Shown here piece after piece: positions 26,607 to 34,993 of a stretch of 64,000 nucleotides of DNA. Under the pieces are notes generated by a model that saw only the letters and a list, made by a program, of their open reading frames with translations, was not told where the DNA came from and did not search any database. The stretch's first letter is position 1. Every line of letters begins with the position of its first letter. A program made the position numbers and the translations under genes. Source of the stretch: Natrarchaeobius oligotrophus (GTDB taxonomy: Archaea; Halobacteriota; Halobacteria; Halobacteriales; Natrialbaceae); NCBI RefSeq assembly GCF_003841465.1, contig NZ_REFZ01000001.1, positions 496,001 through 560,000 on the forward strand, given 5' to 3'.

Positions 26607-26640
26607 GGTACCACCGGCTGGTACCAGACAGCGCTGGTAC
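26607..26640. promoter_or_regulatory. Overlapping GGTACC palindromes between two regulators
   Basis: GGTACCA (26607-26613) pairs with TGGTACC (26619-26625). The overlapping GTACCAG (26621-26627) pairs with CTGGTAC (26634-26640). The arms compete, so two alternative hairpins or a pair of operator half-sites are possible. They lie just after the Bat-type stop and 35 bases before the DUF7344 gene, fitting a terminator or an autoregulatory operator. Confidence 0.4.
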
Positions 26641-26674
26641 AGTTCTTACACCGCGCGATCATCTCTAACGTGTA

Positions 26675-27967
26675 ATGAGTTCTCCCCCCGGCGACGAATC
26701 GAGTACGACCGTCGCGTTCGACGTCCTCTCATCACCCGTCCGGAGACAGTTGGTGAGCGCGTTGCTCGAGCGGGCGGAGTCGACCGACTCGCGAACGGAC
26801 GTCGAGTCGACGTCGATCGACGAACTCACGACCGACGTCGCGAGCGCCCACCACGGCCATCCGATCGTCACCGACGATCAGTGGAGCCAAACGCGCGTCT
26901 CGCTCGTTCACGCACACCTTCCCCGGCTCGAAGAGCGGGGACTCCTCGCGTGTGAACCCGGCGGCGACGGGATCACGGTCGCGCTCGAGGATCACCCGCT
27001 GCTCGAAATCGGGTGGGTTCGGACGCTTCTCGCGGATCCGACGGGGGGATCGATTCGCGAAGAGGGGGTGCTGAACCGGACGCTCGATTCGCTCCGACCG
27101 CCTCGCGGCCGAACCACGTGCGCCGCGCTCGCGAAGCGACGCGACGCCGTTCCCGTCGTGGACCTGGCTGCGATGGTGGCTGCGACCGAAGCCGACGCGG
27201 ACACGCGACTCGTCGACGTCTCCGAGACGGACTGTCGCGCCGTGGCGACGACGCTCGCACATCGGCACCTGCCGGCGCTCGCGAACGCCGGCGTCCTCGA
27301 GTACGACCGCGACGACGAAACGGCGGCGATCGACCCCGCCGCGCCACAGTGGCGAGCCGACTGGCTGCTCGATAGCCCGCTCGGTTCGGTCGCCAAGCAG
27401 CTTCGACCGGCGCTCGACGAGTCCGGCGACCGATCCGCCGGCGGCGGCGTCGGCCGGAGGACGAACGGCGTTCCCCCGAGCGTCGGCGAGACCGAATGCC
27501 GCACGATCGACGGTGCGGTGAACGTCGTCGCACACAGCCAGGAGATCGTCGACGACGCCGACGAGGAACTGTTCGTCATGGCCCCCGACGACGACGTGTT
27601 CCAGCCCGGCTGTCTCGAGCGGTGGCGCGCGGCCGCCGAGCGGGGCGTCGACATCTACGTTGGATCGCACTCGCCACGACTCCGGGACACCGTTCGAGCG
27701 ACCGTTCCGGACGCGACCGTCTGCAAGCCCCAGTTCGACTGGATCAACGTTCCCGTCGAGAACATCCACCACGGTCGGGTCGTCTTCGCCGACCGCCAGC
27801 GCGCGATGGTCGTGACGATCGACGAGTCGCGCGGCGACCGACGCGTGACAGCCATCACCGGAACCGGTGAGGAGAACGCGCTCGTCCGGCTCGTGCGAGA
27901 GCACGTCGGGCCGCGACTCGATCGGTTACACGGCGGCGGCGAGCAGACGTCGCTGCTACCGATGTAA
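26675..27967 (+). CDS. DUF7344-type winged-helix regulator with TrmB-like sensor
   Basis: The 430-residue protein appears to contain two copies of the haloarchaeal DUF7344 winged-helix module: about residues 8-110 (FDVLSSPVRRQLVSALLERAE...RVSLVHAHLPRLEERGLL) and about 125-215 (VDLAAMVAAT...TTLAHRHLPALANAGVLEYD). The C-terminal third (about 280-420, VVAHSQEIVDDADEELFVMAPDDDV) resembles the PLD-like sensor domain of TrmB regulators. It probably binds DNA and a small effector. Domain naming is from memory. It converges on the antiporter gene. Confidence 0.82.
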   Translation: MSSPPGDESSTTVAFDVLSSPVRRQLVSALLERAESTDSRTDVESTSIDELTTDVASAHHGHPIVTDDQWSQTRVSLVHAHLPRLEERGLLACEPGGDGITVALEDHPLLEIGWVRTLLADPTGGSIREEGVLNRTLDSLRPPRGRTTCAALAKRRDAVPVVDLAAMVAATEADADTRLVDVSETDCRAVATTLAHRHLPALANAGVLEYDRDDETAAIDPAAPQWRADWLLDSPLGSVAKQLRPALDESGDRSAGGGVGRRTNGVPPSVGETECRTIDGAVNVVAHSQEIVDDADEELFVMAPDDDVFQPGCLERWRAAAERGVDIYVGSHSPRLRDTVRATVPDATVCKPQFDWINVPVENIHHGRVVFADRQRAMVVTIDESRGDRRVTAITGTGEENALVRLVREHVGPRLDRLHGGGEQTSLLPM

Positions 27968-28006
27968 ACGAGGTCGGACTCGAGCGCGTCGCGTTACGGG
28001 AATACG

Positions 28007-28029
28007 GGCGAAAGCCCACGGCTTTCGCC
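28007..28029. terminator. Perfect 10-bp hairpin between convergent genes
   Basis: GGCGAAAGCC (28007-28016) and GGCTTTCGCC (28020-28029) are perfectly complementary around a CAC loop, midway between two converging stop codons. A bidirectional terminator is the simplest reading. The GAAAGCCCACGGCTTTCGCCGTG-type sequence also resembles the right end of haloarchaeal IS200/IS605-type elements, but no transposase or TnpB remnant is adjacent. Confidence 0.6.
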
Positions 28030-28041
28030 GTGTGGAAGACA

Positions 28042-28986
28042 TCAGGGAAACAGCAGATAGACGAAGACGACGTAGCCGACGATCAGCACCGCCCCGTCGA
28101 GTTTCGAGAGCCGTCGTCCGTGGGCCATCATTCCCACCAGCACCAGGGTGAACGCGAGCAGAACCGGGAACTCGAACCGGAGCGTCTCGGGGGAGACCGA
28201 AATCGGCGTGATCAGCGACACGATGCCCAGCACGGCGAGAACGTTGTAGATGTTCGAGCCGACGACGTTTCCGATCGCGAACGCGGTCTCGTCGCGAAGC
28301 GCGCCGACGACCGACGCGGCCAGCTCCGGCAGCGAGGTGCCAAGCGCCAGGACCGTGAGGCCGACGAACAGATCCGAAAAGCCGAGCGCCGACAGCAGCG
28401 TCGTGCCCCCGGAGACGAGCCACCGCGACCCGACGACCAGCGTGACCAGTCCCCCGAGAACGAGGGCGATATCGCGGGCGTCGACCCCCTCGTCCGCCTC
28501 CGGTTCGTCGACCGCCGGTGCCGGATCCGCACCGACGTAGTACAGCAGATACGCCGTGAAGCCGGCCAGCACCAGTAGAAAGATCGTCCCCTCGAGTCGA
28601 CCGATCGTTCCGTCGGCACCGAGAACGACGAGCAGGATGGCCGCGAACACCATGAACGGAACGTGCCGGCGCATGACCGTCTCGCTCACCGAGAGCGGCC
28701 TGATGAGCGCGGCCAGACCGAGCACCAGCCCGATGTTCGCGACGTTCGAGCCGAGAACGGCTCCCAGGCCGATGTCCGTCGACACGTCGAGCGCACCGAT
28801 CGTCGCGACGAAGAGTTCCGGCGCGGTCGTCGCGAACGCGATCACCGTGACGCCGACGGTCGCCGCCCGAAGTCCGATTCCGACCGCGAGCCGGCCGGCG
28901 CCGGCGACCAGCAACTCGGCACCGGCGTAGAGGGCAACGACGCCGGCGGCCAGCAGGAACAGCGCGAAACCGACCCCGGCGGACAT
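28042..28986 (-). CDS. Calcium/sodium antiporter, CaCA family
   Basis: The 314-residue membrane exchanger is of the YrbG type. The two inverted alpha repeats are clear: ATTAPELFVATIGALD with LGSNVANIGLVLG (about residues 52-85), and LGTSLPELAASVVGAL with GNVVGSNIYNVLAVLG (about 215-255). These carry the acidic and Asn/Ser cation ligands. About ten transmembrane helices are split by an acidic loop (PAPAVDEPEADEG) after TM5. It probably exports Ca2+ in exchange for Na+, which is abundant in this habitat. Confidence 0.92.
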   Translation of the reverse strand: MSAGVGFALFLLAAGVVALYAGAELLVAGAGRLAVGIGLRAATVGVTVIAFATTAPELFVATIGALDVSTDIGLGAVLGSNVANIGLVLGLAALIRPLSVSETVMRRHVPFMVFAAILLVVLGADGTIGRLEGTIFLLVLAGFTAYLLYYVGADPAPAVDEPEADEGVDARDIALVLGGLVTLVVGSRWLVSGGTTLLSALGFSDLFVGLTVLALGTSLPELAASVVGALRDETAFAIGNVVGSNIYNVLAVLGIVSLITPISVSPETLRFEFPVLLAFTLVLVGMMAHGRRLSKLDGAVLIVGYVVFVYLLFP

Positions 28987-29289
28987 ACGCCCGTCTACTC
29001 GAGAGCGTCGTAAATACGGTTCGCTGTCCGACCGCCGGTGGATCGACGCGTCCTCGACCCGCGACCGCTACTCGAAGGTCGCAAACCGGTCGTCGTATTC
29101 GAACTCGATGCGACGGCCGCTCGTCGAAGCGCACCGCTCACGGCGAGAGTCGACGACCGCGAGAACTCGCACGATCCCGTCGTATCTACACCTTGTGACC
29201 AGAGGCACGTAAACGAACGACGATCGACCCGCTCGTGCAGGGGAAGAATAACGCGTATAATTATATAGTTTTATTTCCGACAACTGAAG
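28987..29289. other. Intergenic region with AT-rich promoter end
   Basis: No convincing gene lies in these 303 bases. The final 40 bases (about 29250-29280) contain TATAATTATATAG, a strong TATA-type element before the M20 peptidase start at 29290. A short minus-strand frame ending near 29068 lacks coding character. Confidence 0.4.
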
Positions 29290-30609
29290 GTGAACGACGA
29301 GATCGAAACGTGGATCGACGAACACGAGGAGGAACTGATCGACTTCCTCGTCGAGTACATCGGCTACCGGTCGCCGACGGGGGACGAACGCGCGGTGCAG
29401 CGAACTCACGTCGAACCGTTTTTCAGAGACGAGATGGCGTGGGACGACGTCTCGATCGTCGACGTCTCGCCCGATTCCGATCGGCCGAACGTCAACGGTT
29501 ACCTCGCCGGGAGCGGGGAGGGTCCGGCATTGCTCTTCAACGGCCACTCCGACGTGGTCGACGTCAGCGATGAGGCCGAACGCCGGTGGACGACCGATCC
29601 GTGGGACGCAGTCGTCGACGACGGTCTCGTCTACGGCCGTGGCGCGAACGACATGAAGGGGCCGAACACCGCGATGATATGGGCGATCAAGGCCGTCATG
29701 GAGTCGGACGTCGAGCTTCGCGGCGACCTCACGCTGAGCATCGTCGTCGGCGAGGAGCTCAACGAACAGCAGTACGGTTCGATCCCCGCGACCAACGCGT
29801 TGCTCGAGATGGGCCTCGAGGATCCGTTTTGTATAAACGGCGAGCCGACGAGCAACGAAGTCCACGTCGAGAGCGCCGGTACGTTCGACTTCCGGATCGA
29901 GATACCCGGCAAGGAGATCCACACCTCCCAGAAGAACCTCACCAGGTATCCACAGCGCCGCGGTCTCCCACAGGGATCGGCCGTCGGCGTCGACGCGTCG
30001 ATCCACCTGACCGAGGTGCTCGAGAAACTCCGGAAGCTCGAACACCAGTGGAACATGCGCTACGACGCCGGCGTGTACGGCGGCGGCGGAACGCCCGTTC
30101 CGACCGACCGGCAGGGGCTCGGGCCGATCGGCATCAACTGCAGCATTATTCGGGCGGGCGAGTACGTCGCGTCGCTTCCCGGATCGGCGACGATCGAGGG
30201 ACACGTGTTCTATCCGCCGGGCGCCGACGTCGATCGCCTGTGGGGCGAGATCAACGACGCGGTCGAGAGCGTCGCGACGACGAGTGACTGGCTGCGGGAC
30301 CATCCGATCGAAACGTCCTGGAAAGAACACGTCGACTGGCCGCCGTTCGAAACGCCCCGCGATCACCCGGCCTGTCGGACGCTGGGTAACGCGATTACGT
30401 CGGTGACCGGTTCGGAACCGATCTACTCCGGATTCAAGGCGGTCTGTGACAACGCGTACGTTCAGCGCGAGTGTGGCGTCGACGCCGTCAGCTTCGGACC
30501 GGGGAACGTCCTGATGGGTGCTCACGGCCCCGACGAACGCGTTCCGATCGATCAGTTGCTCGAGGCGACGAAGGTGTACGCGTCGACGATCGTCGACTAC
30601 TGCGGCTGA
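29290..30609 (+). CDS. M20 family metallopeptidase (ArgE/DapE-like)
   Basis: The 439-residue cytoplasmic metallopeptidase or deacylase has a GTG start. It contains [15 protein letters not shown] (first metal His/Asp, about residues 77-91), [15 protein letters not shown] (bridging Asp), [13 protein letters not shown] (catalytic Glu pair) and the dimerisation lid [17 protein letters not shown]. The last metal His is in [13 protein letters not shown]. Substrates in this family are N-acyl amino acids or peptides. The pattern resembles acetylornithine deacetylase and succinyl-diaminopimelate desuccinylase without matching either. It stands alone before mptA. Confidence 0.88.
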   Translation: MNDEIETWIDEHEEELIDFLVEYIGYRSPTGDERAVQRTHVEPFFRDEMAWDDVSIVDVSPDSDRPNVNGYLAGSGEGPALLFNGHSDVVDVSDEAERRWTTDPWDAVVDDGLVYGRGANDMKGPNTAMIWAIKAVMESDVELRGDLTLSIVVGEELNEQQYGSIPATNALLEMGLEDPFCINGEPTSNEVHVESAGTFDFRIEIPGKEIHTSQKNLTRYPQRRGLPQGSAVGVDASIHLTEVLEKLRKLEHQWNMRYDAGVYGGGGTPVPTDRQGLGPIGINCSIIRAGEYVASLPGSATIEGHVFYPPGADVDRLWGEINDAVESVATTSDWLRDHPIETSWKEHVDWPPFETPRDHPACRTLGNAITSVTGSEPIYSGFKAVCDNAYVQRECGVDAVSFGPGNVLMGAHGPDERVPIDQLLEATKVYASTIVDYCG

Positions 30610-30700
30610 CCCCACGACGCGACGGATCGGGGCGTCGTCGCGAACCGCCGGAGCCACCGTTTCCGAAAGGCATAATCGGGCGCTGGCCTCAGTACTGGCA

Positions 30701-31633
30701 ATGAGTCACCAGCTTCCGGACGTGCAGGCGACGTCGCCCGACGTCACCGTCGGCCTGAGCCAAGTCGGCGTCACCGGCGTCGAGAAACTCGTCAAGATCG
30801 CCCGCGACGGCAAGCGCCCGCTCGTGTTCACCGCCGAGTTCGAGGTGTTCGTCGACCTCCCGGCCTGGCGCAAAGGCGCCGACATGAGCCGAAATATGGA
30901 GGTCATCGACGAAATCCTCGAGGACGCGACCCGCGAGGAGGCCTACCGCGTCGAGGAGGTCTGCGGCGAGGCCGCCGAGCGGCTGCTCGGCAAACACGAG
31001 TACACCTCGAGAGCCGAGGTCTCGATGGCCGCCGAGTTCATGCGCCGCGAGGAGACGCCGGCGACCGACCGCGAGACCCAACACACCGTCGACATCGTCG
31101 CCTCTGCGACGGCGACCGACGAGGGTACCCGCGAGGAGATCGGCGCGACCGTCACGGGGATGACGGTCTGTCCGTGCTCACAGGGGATGTCGGCCGCGCG
31201 GGCAAAGCAGACGCTCGAGGAACTGGGCGTCGAGGAAGAAACAATCACCGAGTTTCTGGATGAGGTCCCACAGCCGGGCCACTCCCAGCGCGGTCACGCC
31301 ACGCTCACGGTCGAAGCCAGCGGCGACCCGGACGTCGACCTCAACGACGTCATCGACGTCGCCCGCGACGCGATGAGCGCGCGAATCTACAATCTCGCCA
31401 AGCGCCCCGACGAGGACCACATGACCTACGAGGCCCACGCCGACGCCAAGTTCGTCGAAGACTGCGTGCGCTCGATGGCTGAGGACGTCGTCTCGGAGTT
31501 CGATCACCTGCCCGACGACGCCGTGATCACGATGAAACAGTCGAACGACGAGTCGATCCACCAGCACAACGCCCACGCCGAACGCGTCGTCGAGATGGAG
31601 ACGCTGCGCGAAGAAGTCGACGGCGAGCAGTAA
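30701..31633 (+). CDS. mptA: GTP cyclohydrolase MptA (type IV)
   Basis: Fe(II)-dependent enzyme that converts GTP to a 7,8-dihydroneopterin cyclic phosphate, the first pterin step for archaeal folate or methanopterin. The 310-residue protein starts [23 protein letters not shown]. It has the COG1469/FolE2-type core with [23 protein letters not shown] (in part [14 protein letters not shown]) and the signature [15 protein letters not shown] (Cys metal ligand). The end is [19 protein letters not shown]-like CATAATC lies about 28 bases upstream of ATG 30701, favouring this start over an upstream extension. Confidence 0.95.
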   Translation: MSHQLPDVQATSPDVTVGLSQVGVTGVEKLVKIARDGKRPLVFTAEFEVFVDLPAWRKGADMSRNMEVIDEILEDATREEAYRVEEVCGEAAERLLGKHEYTSRAEVSMAAEFMRREETPATDRETQHTVDIVASATATDEGTREEIGATVTGMTVCPCSQGMSAARAKQTLEELGVEEETITEFLDEVPQPGHSQRGHATLTVEASGDPDVDLNDVIDVARDAMSARIYNLAKRPDEDHMTYEAHADAKFVEDCVRSMAEDVVSEFDHLPDDAVITMKQSNDESIHQHNAHAERVVEMETLREEVDGEQ

Positions 31634-31654
31634 TACGCACCCCCAGAGCGTATT
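31632..31654 (+). terminator. Hairpin at the mptA stop
   Basis: AATACGC (31632-31638) and GCGTATT (31648-31654) form a perfect 7-bp stem that begins inside the TAA stop codon, with TTCC downstream. This fits transcript termination of mptA and marks the left edge of the AT-rich island. Confidence 0.45.
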
Positions 31655-31689
31655 TCCCTGTGAAATAGTCGCTTCCATCTGAAAGCGAT

Positions 31690-31880
31690 CGTGGCGAAGC
31701 CGAACTCGGTCTTGCAACTGCAGACGACCACGGCTCTGAGACCGTGTTCAACCCGACGGAGACTGGAACGATCGAAGGAGAATCACGGATACCGTCTCTG
31801 GCACCCACATCAACAACGTAACGGTCCACCTCGACAGCGATGACGTCGCCGGACTCGAGTACAGTGAACCCATAGTATAA
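31690..31880 (+). pseudogene. Possible frameshifted gene remnant
   Basis: Between mptA and the orphan lipoprotein, one frame reads ADDHGSETVFNPTETGTIEGES. A neighbouring frame continues as DTVSGTHINNVTVHLDSDDVAGLEYSEP up to a TAA at 31878. Both pieces have the acidic, Thr-rich look of a haloarchaeal exported protein. A single frameshift near 31780-31790 would join them. I cannot name a parent family, and the stretch has no start, so it is at best the scar of a deleted gene. Confidence 0.3.
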
Positions 31881-31911
31881 AGTATTTAACGTGTGACCAA
31901 CACGCTATTTT

Positions 31912-32460
31912 ATGCACAGAAGAGCCTACTTAAAATCGATCCCTCTTGCAGGTGGCGCATTTGGAGCCGGTTGTTCAATGTCAGATGATTCTGAAATAGA
32001 CGTTTCAGAAGTCGATTTGAATGAACTAGCCGAATCACGGCTAGGTGATCCATCAACGATCGGAGAGCCACCTTACACCGAGACAGATCTCGAACCCCCA
32101 AGTAGTACCACTCCTGCAGTTGCGACCAAAGTGGGTACCGGAAATCTGATTCATAATGTATATATCATTTCAGAAGACTCATCATCAAAATCAGTTGAAA
32201 GTGAACTTCTGGTCGATTCTGAATCCATCCACTCGAAATCAGCTGATATTGATATATCCACTTTTATTTTTTACACATTCACACAATCGTCTGATTTTAA
32301 AATAGAAGTGAGTTCAAATGACAGTGTGGACACCTTGGATGTGAGAAGAGACTTTGTCGAATCAAGGCTGGCTGGTAATGGCGATCCAACGAACTCATTC
32401 CAGTTTTTTGTTATCACGGACAATGGAGAGCCACTAGAAAGCTATTTTGTAGATACCTGA
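31912..32460 (+). CDS. AT-rich orphan lipoprotein-like protein
   Basis: The 182-residue protein begins MHRRAYLKSIPLAGGAFGAGC: a twin-Arg-like start and a Cys in lipobox position, suggesting export and lipid anchoring. The mature part is Ser/Asp/Glu-rich with strand-like stretches (ATKVGTGNLIHNVYIIS, STFIFYTFTQSSDFKIEVS) and no known motif. Its base composition is far more AT-rich than the chromosome around it, pointing to recent acquisition. A TATA-like AGTATTTAA about 30 bases upstream supports the start. Function unknown. Confidence 0.65.
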   Translation: MHRRAYLKSIPLAGGAFGAGCSMSDDSEIDVSEVDLNELAESRLGDPSTIGEPPYTETDLEPPSSTTPAVATKVGTGNLIHNVYIISEDSSSKSVESELLVDSESIHSKSADIDISTFIFYTFTQSSDFKIEVSSNDSVDTLDVRRDFVESRLAGNGDPTNSFQFFVITDNGEPLESYFVDT

Positions 32461-32650
32461 TACTGTATCGATTATCGTACTATTGTTCATTCTATTAGAT
32501 CAATACATATTCTTGATATAATCTTTATCAGATTGTTAGCCAGTTGTTTCGATATGACTACAGGAATCGCTGCCATCACGATCGCTTAGTACTGAACGGT
32601 CGGAAAATAAACGTACACTAATCCCACCGGCTAAAGTAATTGATGCGATA

Positions 32651-33148
32651 TTACCATTCACAGGAACATTCTCTGGACAAGGATGCAAAATCCAGAACGT
32701 ATTGGTGAATGTCAGCTGCAACGGTGAGCATTGCTTCTGCTTGTTCTTCACTGGCAGGAGCTTCCCGGTAGTACACGTCTGCTCAATTTTGAGCCCAGTG
32801 CTCGGCTAACCGGTCCCCGAATTCAGGACTGAATAAGTTGACCGCTGCAGCCCTCTTGTATACTTCTGTGTGGCCATATCGAAGATCTTCGGGCTCTGCA
32901 TATCCTCGCTCCAATAGGAACGCCTGAATGCTTCTTTCAATGGCGACAAACGATGCTTCAATGACAACGGTGTAGTAGCCATTCTGTTCCTGCAGTGTTC
33001 GAGCCGCTGTGAGCAATCGGCAGGCCTTTCGAAGCTGAACTGTAGTTTCATCTCGCGTATCAAGCCCAGCTTCTACGTTTTGCCCACGTGTATCTCGAAA
33101 TGCGTCTTCAGCGGCCGATAATGATTCGTCGACGTAACTATTGTCCAT
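32651..33148 (-). pseudogene. HEPN domain protein, truncated by in-frame TGA
   Basis: Predicted RNase-toxin partner of the nucleotidyltransferase gene just upstream; the reading frames overlap by 11 bases. The first 121 codons give a helical HEPN protein (MDNSYVDESLSAAEDAFRD, ACRLLTAARTLQEQNGYYT, VAIERSIQAFLLERGYAEP, DLRYGHTEVYKRA). Translation stops at TGA 32785-32783, but the same frame continues for 43 codons with typical HEPN tail sequence (ADVYYREAPASEEQAEAML, AADIHQYVLDFA) to TAA at 32651. The TGA occupies what looks like an Arg codon (CGA to TGA). Either the toxin is disabled, the shorter form works, or this is a sequencing error. Confidence 0.75.
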
Positions 33149-33815
33149 CGGTTAATACCTCATCTTTGATCTCTCGAAGCTTCGGAGAGTCCTGAAGCGT
33201 AATCCCCTCAGCAAAGATTTCGTGAAGTCGGTCCCCGTACTGATAGGCGGTGTCGACCGACTCAACGAGTACCTGGAAACTATACCGATCCCCATCGTAG
33301 CGCTGATCACGAAGATCATCGACAGTCTCGTGAGCAATTTTTTGTGCCGTCGCTTGGTTTCCCTCAACGAGCACAAAACAATCGATGTCGCTTTTCCGAT
33401 CAGCCACTCCACGAGCGACACTCCCGAAGATAACGATGCCACAGATATCGTCTATTGCCGCAGTGAGCTCAGCCATCAACTCCCGGACAGGTACATGAAA
33501 ATCTGGTTGAGGGATAGAAAGAACGGGATCCTCGGGTTTATTGAGCCGATCAGTATTAACACTCACAACTCGTTTTGGGCCTTCGTAAGCAGTCTCGACG
33601 AGGTCTAGACCCTCCAAGTCCTCTACTGCTGCAGAGACGTTTTTGTGGGAAGTGTCGATAATCCGGCCTAGCTCCCGAATACCGTAGGCCGCCCACGGTG
33701 AATCAGCCAACACAGCGAGAACATCTGCTGTCGCTTTTCGATTAAATGCCTCTGGACGTCTGACCGGAACTGAAATCGATACTGTGGCCCCAGAGTGGGA
33801 ATTCTTACTATCCAT
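33138..33815 (-). CDS. MNT-type nucleotidyltransferase with HTH (antitoxin)
   Basis: The 225-residue protein has an N-terminal winged-helix domain (about residues 25-95, TADVLAVLADSPWAAYGIRELG) and a minimal nucleotidyltransferase domain. The catalytic motif is intact: GSVARGVADRKSDIDCFV (GSxxRG...DxD, about residues 131-148). In MNT/HEPN modules the MNT protein neutralises the HEPN RNase, in known cases by adding AMP to it. The HTH may give autoregulation. The gene overlaps the HEPN frame by 11 bases and shares the AT-rich composition of this island. The 294 bases upstream (33816-34109) hold no gene. Confidence 0.85.
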   Translation of the reverse strand: MDSKNSHSGATVSISVPVRRPEAFNRKATADVLAVLADSPWAAYGIRELGRIIDTSHKNVSAAVEDLEGLDLVETAYEGPKRVVSVNTDRLNKPEDPVLSIPQPDFHVPVRELMAELTAAIDDICGIVIFGSVARGVADRKSDIDCFVLVEGNQATAQKIAHETVDDLRDQRYDGDRYSFQVLVESVDTAYQYGDRLHEIFAEGITLQDSPKLREIKDEVLTDGQ

Positions 33816-34109
33816 GGGAACTCATAATACCCACGAATAAATAATGCTGCTGATTAAAGGGTTTGCGAGGGAGAATTTACAAGCTCACTAGAAAATCGAT
33901 ATTCTCAACACTCGATCGAAAGACGGAGTGCTCTAGTCGCAGCCACGGGTGAATAAAAGCCATACCGAGGTCCGATCAACGTAAAACAGCGGCTTCTCAG
34001 AAACATAGAATCGACTACCAATCGGTTTATAATAGAAATTCAGAAAGCAGTTCTCAGTCTATCCAGAGACTTTTAGAAGAATAGCAATGGTAAATAACTA
34101 CTGGACGTA

Positions 34110-34913
34110 TTAAAATTCCAACGACTCCGCATCCTCCCACCGGGGAACGAACTCCTCGTGAACGCTCGCGGCGAACTCCGGATCCTTGAGGTCGATCATG
34201 CCGAACGCGTCGCCCGACGAGAGCGGGTTCGGTACCTGGATACACACTTCCGCGTCGTCGATGAGGTTGAACGAGCCAGTCACGTCGTCGTTCGTCCGGA
34301 CGTCGAAGTCGTCGCGCGCCTGGAGCACCGCCCGGTAGCGCTCGCCGACCTTCTCCGAGAGGGACGCCACCATGTCCCGGGTCATCAACACGTCGACCGA
34401 GACGCCGCGGTCGAGCGCGTCCTCGAGTTGAGCGGTGACGGCCTCGCTTACGGTCTGCATGTCCCGTTCGGGAACCGGATCCGCGGCGACCATTACGATG
34501 TGGTCGTCGGCGGCCGCGAGTCGCTCTAACAGGAGGTCGACCGTCTCCTCGGGACCGACGGCGGCGGTCCAGAACTGCTCTTCGATCGGATCGGCCGCGT
34601 CGAGTTCGTCCGAGAGGTCGTCGACGATCGCCTCGTACTGTTCGGCCTTCTCCTCGAGCTCGCGTCGCTTGTCGTCGAGGAGGCGATCCAGCGCGGTCGC
34701 GGGCTCGACGGCGACGTACTTCTTCGGTCGACTCGCGGTCTGGCTCCGGACGAGGTTGTACTGTTCGATGCTGTTGAGCACGTCGTAGATCCGTCCCATC
34801 GGAACGTCGCTCGCGCGGGACAACTCCTTGGCCGTTGTGGGCCCGGTGTTCAGCAGCGCTCGATACGCTCGAGCTTCGTACTCCGAGAGCCCGAGGTCCC
34901 TGAGACTGGCCAT
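34110..34913 (-). CDS. TrmB family transcriptional regulator
   Basis: The 267-residue regulator has an N-terminal winged helix starting MASLRDLGLSEYEARAYRALL, with GPTTAKELSRASDVPMGRIYDVLNSI as the recognition unit (in part AKELSRASDVPMGRIYD). A coiled-coil linker follows (about residues 75-110), then a C-terminal TrmB sensor domain with VDVLMTRDMVASL and the late strand CIQVPNPLSSGDAFGMIDL. These regulators usually respond to sugars; the target here is unknown. A much longer open frame reads upstream into the neighbouring gene's antisense and is not real. Confidence 0.9.
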   Translation of the reverse strand: MASLRDLGLSEYEARAYRALLNTGPTTAKELSRASDVPMGRIYDVLNSIEQYNLVRSQTASRPKKYVAVEPATALDRLLDDKRRELEEKAEQYEAIVDDLSDELDAADPIEEQFWTAAVGPEETVDLLLERLAAADDHIVMVAADPVPERDMQTVSEAVTAQLEDALDRGVSVDVLMTRDMVASLSEKVGERYRAVLQARDDFDVRTNDDVTGSFNLIDDAEVCIQVPNPLSSGDAFGMIDLKDPEFAASVHEEFVPRWEDAESLEF

Positions 34914-34993
34914 ACGCGAACGAAGCGACCGGAGAAACATAAACGCTGTGGTAGTTTGATCGTCCGTACAGTTGTCACGGAAGAGGGCCGAAA

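Noticed and set aside
32536-32751. 71-codon minus-strand frame in the AT-rich island
   Set aside because: It overlaps the HEPN tail in another frame, has no family resemblance, and its first part is a shadow of that tail.
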